Part shown: piece by piece, positions 1 to 9,204 of the stretch
How the letters are laid out: each line of letters opens with the position of its first letter
Position numbering within the stretch: the stretch's first letter is position 1
NCBI GenBank assembly: GCA_022777645.1
Contig: JALFFX010000053.1
Location: 1 to 32,946 of the forward strand
DNA from: Erysipelotrichaceae bacterium
Lineage (GTDB): Bacteria; Bacillota_I; Bacilli_A; RFN20; CAG-826
DNA length: 32,946 nucleotides
Direction of reading: 5' to 3'
Made by a program: the position numbers and the translations under genes
Notes under the pieces: model-generated
Databases searched by the model: none
What the model saw: only the letters and a program-made list of their open reading frames with translations
Told to the model about the DNA's origin: nothing

Positions 1-183
1 GAAGAATTTTTCGCTGCAAATAAAGACAAAAATCTTGAAAATTTTGGCTTGCGATATTGGCTCACATCACTTGAAGGAATCAATCATTTAGAAGAACTTG
101 GATTTGATATAAATAAAAAACGTCTTATTCAAAAAGACGAAGTGAATAAAAAAATCGTTTTAATATCGATACTAAGATGGTAA
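1..183 (+). CDS. C-terminal 60 residues of an unidentified protein (partial)
   Basis: An open frame runs from the first base of the window to a TAA at 181-183, so only the last 60 residues are visible. The peptide is rich in Lys, Glu and Asn, contains the stretch LRYWLTSLEGINHLEELG, and ends in ILRW. I see no recognisable motif or membrane segment and do not assign a function. Its stop codon overlaps the presumed -10 box of prs (TAAAAT at 181-186), so the prs promoter lies within the end of this gene. That the frame is coding is inferred from its continuity and its composition, which is like that of its neighbours. Confidence 0.6.
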   Translation, partial: EEFFAANKDKNLENFGLRYWLTSLEGINHLEELGFDINKKRLIQKDEVNKKIVLISILRW

Positions 184-186
184 AAT
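178..186 (+). promoter_or_regulatory. Extended -10 promoter element for prs (leaderless start)
   Basis: TGGTAAAAT matches the extended -10 pattern TGnTATAAT in all but one base of the hexamer. The hexamer ends 7 nt before the prs ATG, so transcription should begin at or next to the start codon. No Shine-Dalgarno sequence precedes the ATG. The -35 region (TTTTAA at 158-163) is weak, as is usual with extended -10 promoters. Confidence 0.5.
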
Positions 187-193
187 CATAGCC

Positions 194-1096
194 ATGGAAA
201 AGACAATAATATTTCATTTATCTGCTAATAAAAAATTAGCAAATGAAGTTGCAAAAATTTTAAATGCTCCAGTCGGAGAAGTTGAAATTGAGCATTTTTT
301 AGATGGCGAAATTATGGCGAGAAACATGACAAATGTTCGTGGAAAAAATGCCATAATAATTCAATCAACCGGAAAGCCTGCCCAAGACAATATTATGGAA
401 ATATTATTGTTTGCAGATGCCTTGAAGAATTCAGAAGCTGCTTCTATTACTTTAGTAATTCCTTATTTTGGCTATTCTCGACAAGATAGAATTGCTCAAG
501 TTGGCGAACCAATTTCTGCCAAAGTTATGGCGCTTATATATCAAGTCGTAGGCATTGAAAAAATCATTACTTTCGATTTACATACTTCCCAAATTCAAGG
601 TTTCTTTTCCTGTCCTGTTATCAACATTGATACAAGTGAACTTTTTGGCGAATATTTAGCTAATTATTTTTTAGAATTAGGAATATCTCATCGCGATATT
701 GTTGTTGTCGCACCAGACCATGGAAGCGCTCTTCGCGCGAGAGACTTAGGCTCAATGTTTGATGGAGCAAGCATTGCTTTCATCGACAAAAGAAGACCAG
801 CTCCTAACAAAAGTGAAGTTATCAATGTTGTTGGTGATGTCAAAGGTAAAACGTGCCTTATTATTGATGATATTATCGATACATGCGGGACAATTAATAA
901 CGCTTATGATGAACTTATCAAGCACGGTGCAAAAGACGTCTATATTGCAGCAACGCATGGCGTTTTTTCCAGCGGAACACTTAATAAAAACATCAAAGGC
1001 GTATTCGTAACTGATACGATCGAAAAAGAATTTGGTAAGGATGTAGTCGTATTATCAGTTGCTAAACTTATCGCAGACGCGATTAAGAAAAATTAA
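194..1096 (+). CDS. prs: Ribose-phosphate pyrophosphokinase (PRPP synthetase)
   Basis: The enzyme makes PRPP from ribose 5-phosphate and ATP, feeding purine, pyrimidine, histidine and NAD synthesis in the cytoplasm. The 300-residue product has the class I landmarks: YFGYSRQDR (about 91-99), the metal-binding DLH at 128-130, PDHGSALRARDLG near 174-186, and the PRPP-binding loop DDIIDTCGT at 225-233. It is somewhat shorter than the usual 315-320 residues, mainly at the N-terminus. The ATG has no Shine-Dalgarno and follows a -10-like box by 7 nt, so a leaderless mRNA is likely. It is followed by the queuosine gene cluster, probably by chance. The family assignment is very secure. Confidence 0.96.
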   Translation: MEKTIIFHLSANKKLANEVAKILNAPVGEVEIEHFLDGEIMARNMTNVRGKNAIIIQSTGKPAQDNIMEILLFADALKNSEAASITLVIPYFGYSRQDRIAQVGEPISAKVMALIYQVVGIEKIITFDLHTSQIQGFFSCPVINIDTSELFGEYLANYFLELGISHRDIVVVAPDHGSALRARDLGSMFDGASIAFIDKRRPAPNKSEVINVVGDVKGKTCLIIDDIIDTCGTINNAYDELIKHGAKDVYIAATHGVFSSGTLNKNIKGVFVTDTIEKEFGKDVVVLSVAKLIADAIKKN

Positions 1097-1099
1097 ACA

Positions 1100-1142
1100 T
1101 CACAAAAGTGTTACCTTGCCTAACCACTAGAAAACAAGGAGG
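1100..1142 (+). promoter_or_regulatory. Candidate preQ1 riboswitch sequestering the queT ribosome binding site
   Basis: The 55 nt between prs and queT can form an H-type pseudoknot. P1 pairs AGTG (1107-1110) with CACT (1125-1128). The loop segment CCTTG (1114-1118) pairs with CAAGG (1135-1139), which overlaps the Shine-Dalgarno AAGGAGG (1136-1142). An A-rich linker (AGAAAA, 1129-1134) joins the two. This is the layout of the compact class I preQ1 riboswitch, and the 3' part (TAACCACTAG, then an A-rich run, then CAAGG) resembles the translational Thermoanaerobacter type. Placement before a queT-like transporter fits the role. P1 is only 4 bp here. The call rests on hand folding, not a covariance model. 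Confidence 0.5.
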
Positions 1143-1151
1143 ATGTTATTG

Positions 1152-1655
1152 ATGAATAATAACGTCATTAAGGCGATTACACGTAATGGATTAGTCGCCG
1201 CTATTTATTTTTTATTAACGTTCTTGCTCGGAGCAATATCTTATCGAGATATCCAAGTAAGAATTTCTGAAGTTTTATTGCTTCTTTGTTTCTTTAGAAG
1301 AGACTATGTAATCGGTTTATCAATCGGTTGCTTTTTTGCCAATATGGTTGGTGATATGGGAATTATTGACGCAGTTTTTGGCACGCTTGCAACATTTGTG
1401 TCCGGCCTTATTATTTCATATATGAAAAATCTTTTTGTGGCCACTTTATTTCCAGTTATTATCAATTCCTTTGTCGTCGGTGCAGAATTATATTTCTTAT
1501 TAGATTTACCATTTTGGTATAACGTTTTATTTGTTGGTATTGGCGAATTCATAGCTGTGTCGATATTAGGCTATGCAATATTCATGCTTATCGGCAAAAG
1601 AAAATCATTCCATGAAATCATTATGGCTAAGCAAAACTTCAATTTTAAATGGTAA
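1152..1655 (+). CDS. queT: QueT-family queuosine precursor transporter (ECF S-component)
   Basis: This is a 167-residue integral membrane protein with about five or six hydrophobic segments. The N-terminal part carries RISEVLLLLCFFRRDYVIGL followed by GCFFANMVG and DAVFGTLATF, the conserved pattern of the QueT family. QueT proteins are substrate-binding S-components of energy-coupling factor transporters that import queuosine precursors such as preQ1. I chose the ATG at 1152, because the upstream in-frame ATG at 1143 overlaps the Shine-Dalgarno AAGGAGG. The riboswitch candidate just upstream and tgt, queA and queH downstream support the substrate. No ECF ATPase or EcfT gene is in the window, so the energising module must be elsewhere. 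Confidence 0.85.
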   Translation: MNNNVIKAITRNGLVAAIYFLLTFLLGAISYRDIQVRISEVLLLLCFFRRDYVIGLSIGCFFANMVGDMGIIDAVFGTLATFVSGLIISYMKNLFVATLFPVIINSFVVGAELYFLLDLPFWYNVLFVGIGEFIAVSILGYAIFMLIGKRKSFHEIIMAKQNFNFKW

Positions 1656-1680
1656 AGGATTTCAAATATCGTTTGAATAG

Positions 1681-2823
<1,143 letters not shown>

Positions 2824-2824
2824 A

Positions 2825-3862
2825 ATGGACATTTCATTATTTGATTTTGAACTTCCTGAAGAGTTAATTGCCCAATCACCCGCAAAAGTCCGTGATGAAT
2901 CACGTCTTTTAGTGATTGATAAAGATAAAAAATGTTATGAAGATAAAATCTTTCATGACATTGTTGATTATTTTAAACCGGGCGATGTATTAGTAAGAAA
3001 TAATACTAAAGTATTACCGGCAAGATTATTCGGAGAAAAAGAAGAAACCCACGCCCATGTGGAAGTATTGCTTTTAAAAAATATTGAAGGTGATATTTGG
3101 GAATGTTTATGCGGGAACGCTAAACCAATAAAAGTTGGATCAATTATTTCTTTTAAAAATGGACTGTTAAAAGCGAAATGCCTTGAAGTAAAAGATGAAG
3201 GCATTCGCATAATGGAATTTTTATATGATGGTATTTTCCTTGAAATATTAAATGAAGTTGGCAATATGCCTCTTCCTCCTTATATTAAAAAACAATGCGA
3301 AGATAATTCTCGTTATCAAACTGTCTATGCAAAAACATTAGGAAGTGCTGCTGCCCCAACAGCGGGTTTTCATTTCACTGAACAACTTTTTGAAAAATTA
3401 AAAGCAAAGGGTGTTGAAGTGCTTGATATCACATTAAATATTGGTCTTGGCACTTTTAAACCTGTTAAAGAAAAAACAGTCGAAGAACATAAAATGCATT
3501 CTGAACATTTTATGATGGATGAAGAAACTGCGAACAAATTAAATAAAGCTAAAGAAGAAAAGCGACGCATTATTGCGCTTGGCACAACTGCGACAAGAAC
3601 TCTTGAAGCGATTATGCAAAAATATCATAAATTTGTTGCCTGCGAAGAAGACACTGCTATATTTATAAAACCTGGATATAAGTTTTTAGCAATCGATGCT
3701 TTAATTACTAATTTCCATCTCCCAAAATCTACTCTCATCATGCTTGTAAGTGCATTTATGGGTCGAGAATTCACTCTTGAATGCTATAAGCATGCGATAG
3801 ACAATAAATATCGTTTCTTCTCTTTTGGTGATTCAATGTTCATATATGGATCAAAAGATTAA
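2825..3862 (+). CDS. queA: S-adenosylmethionine:tRNA ribosyltransferase-isomerase
   Basis: QueA transfers and isomerises the ribosyl group of S-adenosylmethionine onto preQ1-34 in tRNA, making epoxyqueuosine. The 345-residue product starts [17 protein letters not shown] and contains [33 protein letters not shown] and LGTGTFKP-like LGLGTFKP, the family hallmarks. I take the ATG at 2825, one base after the tgt stop. An in-frame extension back into tgt is possible but lacks family similarity. The Shine-Dalgarno GAAAGG lies inside the end of tgt, so the two genes are translationally linked. Confidence 0.96.
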   Translation: MDISLFDFELPEELIAQSPAKVRDESRLLVIDKDKKCYEDKIFHDIVDYFKPGDVLVRNNTKVLPARLFGEKEETHAHVEVLLLKNIEGDIWECLCGNAKPIKVGSIISFKNGLLKAKCLEVKDEGIRIMEFLYDGIFLEILNEVGNMPLPPYIKKQCEDNSRYQTVYAKTLGSAAAPTAGFHFTEQLFEKLKAKGVEVLDITLNIGLGTFKPVKEKTVEEHKMHSEHFMMDEETANKLNKAKEEKRRIIALGTTATRTLEAIMQKYHKFVACEEDTAIFIKPGYKFLAIDALITNFHLPKSTLIMLVSAFMGREFTLECYKHAIDNKYRFFSFGDSMFIYGSKD

Positions 3863-4484
3863 TTATTATAAAATATCAAGAATCGAGCTTGCTAAACTCG
3901 ATAAAAACAATAAAAAATCATTGCTTTTGCATGCTTGCTGCGGTCCCTGCGCTTGCTTTCCACTTCTTGATTTATGTCCATATTTTAATGTCACAATTTA
4001 TTTTAATAATTCAAATATTTATCCAAGCGAAGAATATTTTCGTCGTTTAGAAGAACTTAAAAAATTGCTAGAAATTTATAAGAAAGAATATGGCTATGAT
4101 ATCAAGATAATTGAAACAAATTATAACAATCATGATTACAATAAGTTTTTAGATATTTATGGTGATGTTAAAGAAGGTGGCATCCGTTGCTTTTCTTGCT
4201 ATGAAAAAAGAATGGATGAAGCATATCGTTTTGCTAATGAAAACAATTTTGATTATTTCACGACTGTGATGTCTATATCGCGACAAAAGAACAGCCAAAA
4301 ATTAAATGAAATTGGCGAAAAGTTATCGCAAAAATATCCAAATACAAAATATTTTTATTCTGACTTTAAGAAAAATAAGGGATTAGAAATTGGTACATCT
4401 TTACGAAAGAAATATAATTTATATAATCAGCAATACTGTGGTTGTATTTATTCATATAAAGAATATTTAACACGGAAAAAATGA
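3846..4484 (+). CDS. queH: Epoxyqueuosine reductase QueH (DUF208 family)
   Basis: QueH reduces epoxyqueuosine to queuosine in tRNA; it replaces the unrelated, cobalamin-dependent QueG. The 212-residue protein has the family signature LLHACCGPC (Cys 31, Cys 32 and Cys 35), a second pair RCFSC (Cys 116 and Cys 119), SISRQKN, and the C-terminal QQYCGC. Those cysteines hold the iron-sulfur and redox centres in this family. I chose the ATG at 3846, which overlaps the end of queA by 17 nt; upstream GTG and TTG codons in frame (3828, 3825) are less likely. It ends in TGA within an ATGA overlap with the next gene. Confidence 0.93.
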   Translation: MDQKINYYKISRIELAKLDKNNKKSLLLHACCGPCACFPLLDLCPYFNVTIYFNNSNIYPSEEYFRRLEELKKLLEIYKKEYGYDIKIIETNYNNHDYNKFLDIYGDVKEGGIRCFSCYEKRMDEAYRFANENNFDYFTTVMSISRQKNSQKLNEIGEKLSQKYPNTKYFYSDFKKNKGLEIGTSLRKKYNLYNQQYCGCIYSYKEYLTRKK

Positions 4485-5785
4485 AATTCATTAAAGCAAT
4501 ACTTAGATTCTTCTTTAAATTCACAGGATTTCTTCCTTTATTTTTGCTTTTAAGACAAAGATATTATAAAGATAATGTAAAAAAGAAATCGCGAGCGATA
4601 AAAGGTAAAGCAATTTTGATTTCTAATCACACCCATATCATGGATTATTTTACTCTTTTATTTGCTCATGTTTTTCGCAAACAAAGATTTTTGGTGTCAG
4701 AAGCAGTATATGCTCATCCTATTTTAGGATTTTTAAATTCGATAATGGATAACATTTTGGTCCATCGTGAAAGAAGCGATTTATCGTTTATGTCTGATGC
4801 GGAAAACACTTTAAATCGTGGCGGAGTAATATCTATTTTTCCTGAAGGAAAATTATATAAAGATGGCTCAATTGGCGAATTTCGCCCTGCTTTTGTTTAT
4901 TTATCATTAAGGACTAATGCTCCAATTATTCCTCATTATATTGAAGGTAATTATTGCAAATGGAAAAGAACAAGAATCATTCAAGGCGATCCAATATACG
5001 CGAAAGATTATTTAAGCGATACGCCTACTGTTGATGAAATTAAATCTTTTTGCGAATTATTGCGAAAAAAGACTTTGGATTTAAAAAGGAAGATGACGCT
5101 TTACAAACGTTATAAAACCCAAAATATATTTAATTTAAAAGCTTGGTTTTTAGATTTAGCAAAAGTATTTTTATATATTCCAACCAAACTTGTTTTTCCT
5201 ACAAAATTCCATTATCTTGACGGTGCTTCAAGAAAAGATAGAAAGATAAAAGGAAGAGCGCTCATCTGCTCAAAACATTCCAGTTTTTCAGATGCTCCAA
5301 TTCTCGCTATGCATTATTTGTCAAGGCGAGTCCACATAGTTGTGGCCGAGGAACTTTACGATGTTATGGGCTGGATTTTAGACCACTTTTTATCAATAAA
5401 ATATAAGCGTGTAGGTGAAAAATCTGATCCAAAATGTTTTATGGAAATTATTTCACTTTTAAAAGCCGAAGGAGTAGTGGGTATTTATCCTGAAGGACAT
5501 ATCAAAAAAGATGAGCTTGGAACGATTCATGATGGTGTCGCATATTTTGCCTTAAATGGTGATGCCCCAATTCATTTCTATTACATGGCACGTCCATATC
5601 GCCCATTTCATTTCAATCATATAATGATTGGCAAAACAATTTATCCAAGTGATTTCTTCGATAAAAATGATTTGAAAAATAAAGAAAATATTCCAATTTT
5701 AACCTCGATAATTAAAGCGGAAATGGAGCGTCTTGACGAGGCTGCAGAACCGTATAAATTGAAACCAAAAAAAGCAAAAAATTAG
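4481..5785 (+). CDS. Tandem (two-domain) lysophosphatidic acid acyltransferase-like protein
   Basis: The 434-residue product contains two PlsC-type glycerophosphate acyltransferase domains in one chain. Domain 1 has the catalytic HX4D motif in NHTHIMD (His 50, Asp 55) and the substrate motif FPEGK (121-123). Domain 2 has KHSSFSD (His 266, Asp 271) and YPEGH (337-339). Both therefore look catalytically competent, whereas normal PlsC enzymes have a single domain of about 200-250 residues. A hydrophobic N-terminal stretch (about 7-24) suggests membrane attachment. The likely role is phospholipid acylation, but the acyl donor and acceptor cannot be read. The gene overlaps queH by 4 nt (ATGA) and ends just before a terminator. 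Confidence 0.85.
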   Translation: MKFIKAILRFFFKFTGFLPLFLLLRQRYYKDNVKKKSRAIKGKAILISNHTHIMDYFTLLFAHVFRKQRFLVSEAVYAHPILGFLNSIMDNILVHRERSDLSFMSDAENTLNRGGVISIFPEGKLYKDGSIGEFRPAFVYLSLRTNAPIIPHYIEGNYCKWKRTRIIQGDPIYAKDYLSDTPTVDEIKSFCELLRKKTLDLKRKMTLYKRYKTQNIFNLKAWFLDLAKVFLYIPTKLVFPTKFHYLDGASRKDRKIKGRALICSKHSSFSDAPILAMHYLSRRVHIVVAEELYDVMGWILDHFLSIKYKRVGEKSDPKCFMEIISLLKAEGVVGIYPEGHIKKDELGTIHDGVAYFALNGDAPIHFYYMARPYRPFHFNHIMIGKTIYPSDFFDKNDLKNKENIPILTSIIKAEMERLDEAAEPYKLKPKKAKN

Positions 5786-5818
5786 GCAAAAAAATTACAA
5801 AAACTTGCCTCTTTTTTT
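5784..5818 (+). terminator. Rho-independent terminator after the acyltransferase gene
   Basis: AGGCAA (5784-5789) pairs with TTGCCT (5805-5810) over a 15-nt loop and is followed by C and a run of seven T. The stem is short, so efficiency may be moderate. It separates the queuosine/acyltransferase unit from the ribosomal protein operon. Confidence 0.6.
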
Positions 5819-5861
5819 GTTTTTTGAAATTGAAAAAATCAAGAAAATAGCAAAAATTTAT

Positions 5862-5890
5862 TTGCCTTATATAAAATATAGTAGTATTAT
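5862..5890 (+). promoter_or_regulatory. Promoter of the S10-spc-alpha ribosomal protein operon
   Basis: TTGCCT (5862-5867) and TATTAT (5885-5890) are separated by exactly 17 bp, a good housekeeping sigma-factor promoter. The predicted start near 5897 gives an untranslated leader of about 125 nt before rpsJ. No other equally good promoter is seen before rpsJ. Confidence 0.65.
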
Positions 5891-5896
5891 TAAACA

Positions 5897-6021
5897 CGTT
5901 AGCATCTGCGTTGACATGCGAGGTTGCTGATACACTGACAGGCGTTGTCATGATACAGGTATCAGGTAATTCGCATCGAGCATTTGTTGAAAGCCTGAAG
6001 AAAGAAAAAAGGAGGAAAATC
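5897..6021 (+). promoter_or_regulatory. Structured 5' leader of the S10 operon (candidate autoregulatory RNA)
   Basis: The leader contains three nested helices: ATGCG (5916-5920) with CGCAT (5972-5976), TGATAC (5928-5933) with GTATCA (5959-5964), and TGACA (5936-5940) with TGTCA (5946-5950). The rpsJ Shine-Dalgarno GGAGG follows about 35 nt later. Ribosomal protein operons are often controlled by such leaders binding one of their products (L4 in E. coli; S10 leaders have been proposed in other Bacillota). Which protein would bind here cannot be read from the sequence. Confidence 0.45.
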
Positions 6022-6333
6022 ATGGCAAATGTAAAAACTATCAGAGTTCGTTTGCAAGCTTATGACCACAAGGTATTAGACGCTGCTGTCGCCAAGGTCG
6101 TCAAAGTTGCAAAAGACACTGGGGCCAAAGTTGTGGGTCCTATTCCGCTACCAACGGAAAAACAAGTTTATACGATTTTAAGAGCTGTTCACAAATACAA
6201 AGATTCCCGTGAACAATTCGAAATCAGAACACACAAGAGATTGATCGATATCATCAACCCAAAGAAAGAAACAGTCGATATGCTCAAACGTCTCGACTTA
6301 CCTAGTGGCGTTGATATCGATGCAAAGTTATAA
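6022..6333 (+). CDS. rpsJ: 30S ribosomal protein S10
   Basis: S10 belongs to the 30S head and, with NusB, to transcription antitermination complexes. The 103-residue protein has the family length and the signature [12 protein letters not shown], followed by [21 protein letters not shown] chose the ATG at 6022, preceded by a strong Shine-Dalgarno (AAAGGAGG); the open frame continues 37 codons upstream, but that part is the untranslated leader. It is the first gene of the operon and is followed by rplC after 14 nt. Confidence 0.97.
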   Translation: MANVKTIRVRLQAYDHKVLDAAVAKVVKVAKDTGAKVVGPIPLPTEKQVYTILRAVHKYKDSREQFEIRTHKRLIDIINPKKETVDMLKRLDLPSGVDIDAKL

Positions 6334-6347
6334 GGAGGTAAGACGCT

Positions 6348-7043
6348 ATGAAACAAATAGTTGGTCGTAAAATGGGCATGACAGAAGTGTTCGCTGCTGA
6401 CGGCACTATGTATGCAGTTACCGTTGTTGAAGTCTTACCAAACGTTGTTACACAAGTCAAAACCGTCGAAAAAGATGGCTATGCTGCTCTTCAAGTTGGA
6501 TTTGAAGAAAAGAAAGAAAGCAAAGTCAATTCCGCTGAACGTGGTCACTTTGCTAAAGCTGGTGTTAAAGCAACAAAAGTTCTCGCTGAAGTTAAAGGTG
6601 ATGAACTCGCAGGTTACAAAGTTGGTGACGCAATCACTGCTGATATCTTCAAAGCAGGCGATGTCGTCGATGTAACTGGTACATCAAAAGGTCGTGGCTA
6701 TGCTGGCACAATCAAACGCTGGGGTCACAAGATTGGACCTAAAGGACATGGTTCAGGTTATCACCGTGGCCAAGGTTCATTCGCCAATAATGGTCGTAAC
6801 AACGCACGTGTTATTCCAGGTAAGAAAATGTCTGGTCACCACGGTAACTTATCAGCCACAATTCTCAACCTCAAAGTTGTTGAATCAAACGCTGAAAAGA
6901 ATTACATCTTAATCAAAGGTGCAGTTCCAGGTCCAAAGAAATCTCTCGTTACCATTAGAAGTGCTGTCAAAGCACAACTTGGTCAACCAGAAGTTATCAA
7001 GGAATTAGTTAGTTACGAAACTAACGAAGTGAAAGGAGAATAG
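6348..7043 (+). CDS. rplC: 50S ribosomal protein L3
   Basis: L3 is an early assembly protein whose central loop reaches toward the peptidyl transferase centre. The protein starts KQIVGRKMGMTEVF and has the family blocks GTSKGRGYAGTIKRW and LIKGAVPGPKKSLV. At 231 residues it is about 20 longer than typical, partly through a C-terminal tail. The loop near the catalytic centre (residues 141-158) is unusual: it reads GQGSFANNGRNNARVIPG and lacks the common PxRVFKG pattern. The start has a good Shine-Dalgarno (AAGGAGG). Confidence 0.96.
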   Translation: MKQIVGRKMGMTEVFAADGTMYAVTVVEVLPNVVTQVKTVEKDGYAALQVGFEEKKESKVNSAERGHFAKAGVKATKVLAEVKGDELAGYKVGDAITADIFKAGDVVDVTGTSKGRGYAGTIKRWGHKIGPKGHGSGYHRGQGSFANNGRNNARVIPGKKMSGHHGNLSATILNLKVVESNAEKNYILIKGAVPGPKKSLVTIRSAVKAQLGQPEVIKELVSYETNEVKGE

Positions 7044-7045
7044 TT

Positions 7046-7687
7046 ATGGCTTCCAAAAAATTATTAGTTAACGTCTATTCTCTTGCTGGTGAAAAGGTTA
7101 GCGAAGTTAACCTCGAACCAACAGTCTTCGGTGTCAAAGAAAATAAACAAGTAATGTATGACGCTGTTAAAGTCTATCAAGCTAACATGCGCCAAGATAC
7201 CGCTAAGACTAAAAAACGTGATGAAGTCAGTGGTGGTGGTAAAAAACCATGGAGACAAAAAGGAACAGGCCGTGCTAGAGCAGGTTCATCCCGTTCACCA
7301 ATCTGGGTTGGCGGTGGAACAGTGTTTGGTCCTACAGGTGTCCAAAACCACAAACTCTCACAAAATAGAAAAGAACATAAGTTAGCATTACGCTCAGCTT
7401 ATTCTTCAAAAGTTAAAGGCTTAGTCGTTGTTGATTCACTTCAAGTCGAAGCAATCTCAACAAAAGCAGTTGCTGCTTCTCTTAAAGCCCTTAACGCCAC
7501 TGGAAAAGTTCTCGTTGTTCTCTCTGACTTCAACGAAAAATTCATTCTCAGTGCCAATAACATTAACAACCTTGTCGTCACAAGTGTTAATAATGTTTCC
7601 GTCTATGACTTAATGTATTTCGATCACATTGTCATGGAAGAAAAGACCTTACACGAGGTTGAAAACTTACTCAAGGAGGGCAAATAA
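7046..7687 (+). CDS. rplD: 50S ribosomal protein L4
   Basis: L4 lines the upper peptide exit tunnel through an extended loop, here GGGKKPWRQKGTGRARAGSS (about residues 65-84), the diagnostic family motif. The length of 213 residues is normal. In E. coli L4 also represses its own operon by binding the S10 leader; whether that applies here is unknown. The gene lies 2 nt after the rplC stop, with GGAG inside the end of rplC as ribosome binding site. Confidence 0.96.
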   Translation: MASKKLLVNVYSLAGEKVSEVNLEPTVFGVKENKQVMYDAVKVYQANMRQDTAKTKKRDEVSGGGKKPWRQKGTGRARAGSSRSPIWVGGGTVFGPTGVQNHKLSQNRKEHKLALRSAYSSKVKGLVVVDSLQVEAISTKAVAASLKALNATGKVLVVLSDFNEKFILSANNINNLVVTSVNNVSVYDLMYFDHIVMEEKTLHEVENLLKEGK

Positions 7688-7690
7688 TTT

Positions 7691-8017
7691 ATGGCAAAGA
7701 AAGTCGCTGCTACTAAATCAAAAGCTACTGTCCATGACTTCGATTTAATTCTTGAACCAGTCATCACAGAAAAAACAATGTCCCTCATGCAAGAACAAAA
7801 TAAAGTTACATTACGCGTGAAACCAACTGCCAATCGTGCCGCTGTTAAAAAAGCATTCGAAGCAGTCTTCGGTGTCAAAGCAGTCGATGTTAACATCAGC
7901 AACGTTCCTAGCAAAACAACAACAAGAGGTGGTCGTTACAAAGGAGTCATCTCTGGTTACAAGAAAGCGGTCGTCACCATTGCTGAAGGTGAAGCCATCG
8001 ACCTCTTCAAAGAATAA
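7691..8017 (+). CDS. rplW: 50S ribosomal protein L23
   Basis: L23 sits at the exit-tunnel mouth and is the docking point for trigger factor and the signal recognition particle. The family core starts at LILEPVITEKT and includes KPTANRAAVKKAFEAVFGV and the TRGGRYKGVISGYKKAVV block. The 108-residue product carries about 18 extra N-terminal residues rich in Lys, Ala and Thr, in line with tails seen on L22 and L5 of this operon. Shine-Dalgarno AAGGAGG is in the end of rplD. Confidence 0.95.
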   Translation: MAKKVAATKSKATVHDFDLILEPVITEKTMSLMQEQNKVTLRVKPTANRAAVKKAFEAVFGVKAVDVNISNVPSKTTTRGGRYKGVISGYKKAVVTIAEGEAIDLFKE

Positions 8018-8052
8018 TCTGAAAAAGGATTACACATTATAGGAGAAAAAAC

Positions 8053-8886
8053 ATGTCAATCAGAACTTACAGACCGACATCACCGTCAAGACGTAATATG
8101 ACGAATTTGACGTTTGAAGAAATCACCAAATCAACTCCTGAAAAAAGTTTAACAGTTAAACTTAGCAAAACTGGCGGACGTAATAACCAAGGTGTTATCA
8201 CAACTCGTCATATTGGTGGTGGACATAAACGTCGCTACAGAATCGTCGACTTCAAACGTAACAAAGATGGAATCGTCGGAACAGTCAAAGCGGTCGAATA
8301 TGATCCAAACCGCAATGCTAACATCTTACTCGTCTTCTACGCAGATGGCGAAAAAAGATACATCCTTGCTCCAAGTGGAGTCAAGGTAGGAGATAAAGTT
8401 GTCTCCGGTGAAAACGTCGACATTAAAGTCGGAAACGCTCTTCCACTCAAAAACATTCCTGAAGGTACATTCGTTCACAACATTGAACTTTCACCTAAAA
8501 AAGGTGGTCAAATGTGCCGCGCTGCTGGAACAAGTGCTCAAGTACTTGGTTCAGAATCAGGCCATGTTATCCTTCGCCTTGCATCAGGTGAAGTTAGAAA
8601 AGTCTTAGAAGATTGCCGCGCCACCGTTGGTGTCGTTGGTAATGAAGACTTCGCTCTTGTTAACAAAGGTAAAGCTGGTAAAACCCGTTGGTTAGGCGTT
8701 CGTCCTACCGTTCGTGGTTCTGTCATGAACCCTAACGATCACCCACATGGTGGTGGTGAAGGTAAATGTCCAGTTGGTCGTGATGCACCACGTACTCCAT
8801 GGGGTAAACGTGCTCTCGGCGTTAAGACAAGACGCACCAAAAAAGCTTCTTCGAAATTAATCGTTCGTAGAATCAATGACAAATAA
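8053..8886 (+). CDS. rplB: 50S ribosomal protein L2
   Basis: L2 is a core 50S protein that supports subunit joining and the peptidyl transferase centre. The 277-residue product has normal length, the N-terminal pattern [34 protein letters not shown], and the highly conserved C-terminal [13 protein letters not shown] with the universally conserved histidine. It follows rplW after a 35-nt gap containing the Shine-Dalgarno AGGAG and no other feature. Confidence 0.98.
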   Translation: MSIRTYRPTSPSRRNMTNLTFEEITKSTPEKSLTVKLSKTGGRNNQGVITTRHIGGGHKRRYRIVDFKRNKDGIVGTVKAVEYDPNRNANILLVFYADGEKRYILAPSGVKVGDKVVSGENVDIKVGNALPLKNIPEGTFVHNIELSPKKGGQMCRAAGTSAQVLGSESGHVILRLASGEVRKVLEDCRATVGVVGNEDFALVNKGKAGKTRWLGVRPTVRGSVMNPNDHPHGGGEGKCPVGRDAPRTPWGKRALGVKTRRTKKASSKLIVRRINDK

Positions 8887-8905
8887 TGAAAGGAGAAAAT
8901 GAATT

Positions 8906-9193
8906 ATGTCACGCAGTATTAAAAAAGGCCCATTCTGTGATGCATACCTTCTTAAAAAAGTTGACGCATTAAATGCCGCTAACAAAAAAGAAGTCATCAA
9001 GACCTGGTCCCGTCGTTCGACCATTTTCCCATCATTTGTCGAACATACATTCGCTGTCTATAATGGCCGCGAACACATTACCGTTTATGTCACAGAAGAC
9101 ATGGTCGGTCATAAACTTGGAGAATTTGCTCCAACAAGAACATTCAAAGGTCACCACGGCAATAACGCAGCAGATAAAGCCGCGGCTAAATAA
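8906..9193 (+). CDS. rpsS: 30S ribosomal protein S19
   Basis: S19 lies in the 30S head with S13 and contacts the A-site tRNA and bridge B1a. The family motifs [21 protein letters not shown], and [16 protein letters not shown] are all present in the 95-residue protein. The start has a Shine-Dalgarno (AAAGGAG) with normal spacing. It is in the standard position between rplB and rplV. Confidence 0.97.
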   Translation: MSRSIKKGPFCDAYLLKKVDALNAANKKEVIKTWSRRSTIFPSFVEHTFAVYNGREHITVYVTEDMVGHKLGEFAPTRTFKGHHGNNAADKAAAK

Positions 9194-9204
9194 GGAGATT
9201 CGAT

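Noticed and set aside
4482-4484. Use of TGA as a tryptophan codon (code 4)
   Set aside because: queH ends at this TGA exactly within an ATGA overlap with the next start, and family-conserved Trp positions such as those in L3 and L16 use TGG, so the standard bacterial code applies.
5911-6021. N-terminal extension of S10 from an ATG at 5911
   Set aside because: No ribosome binding site at that ATG, no similarity to S10 before residue 38, and the region folds as a leader RNA. The ATG at 6022 has a strong Shine-Dalgarno.
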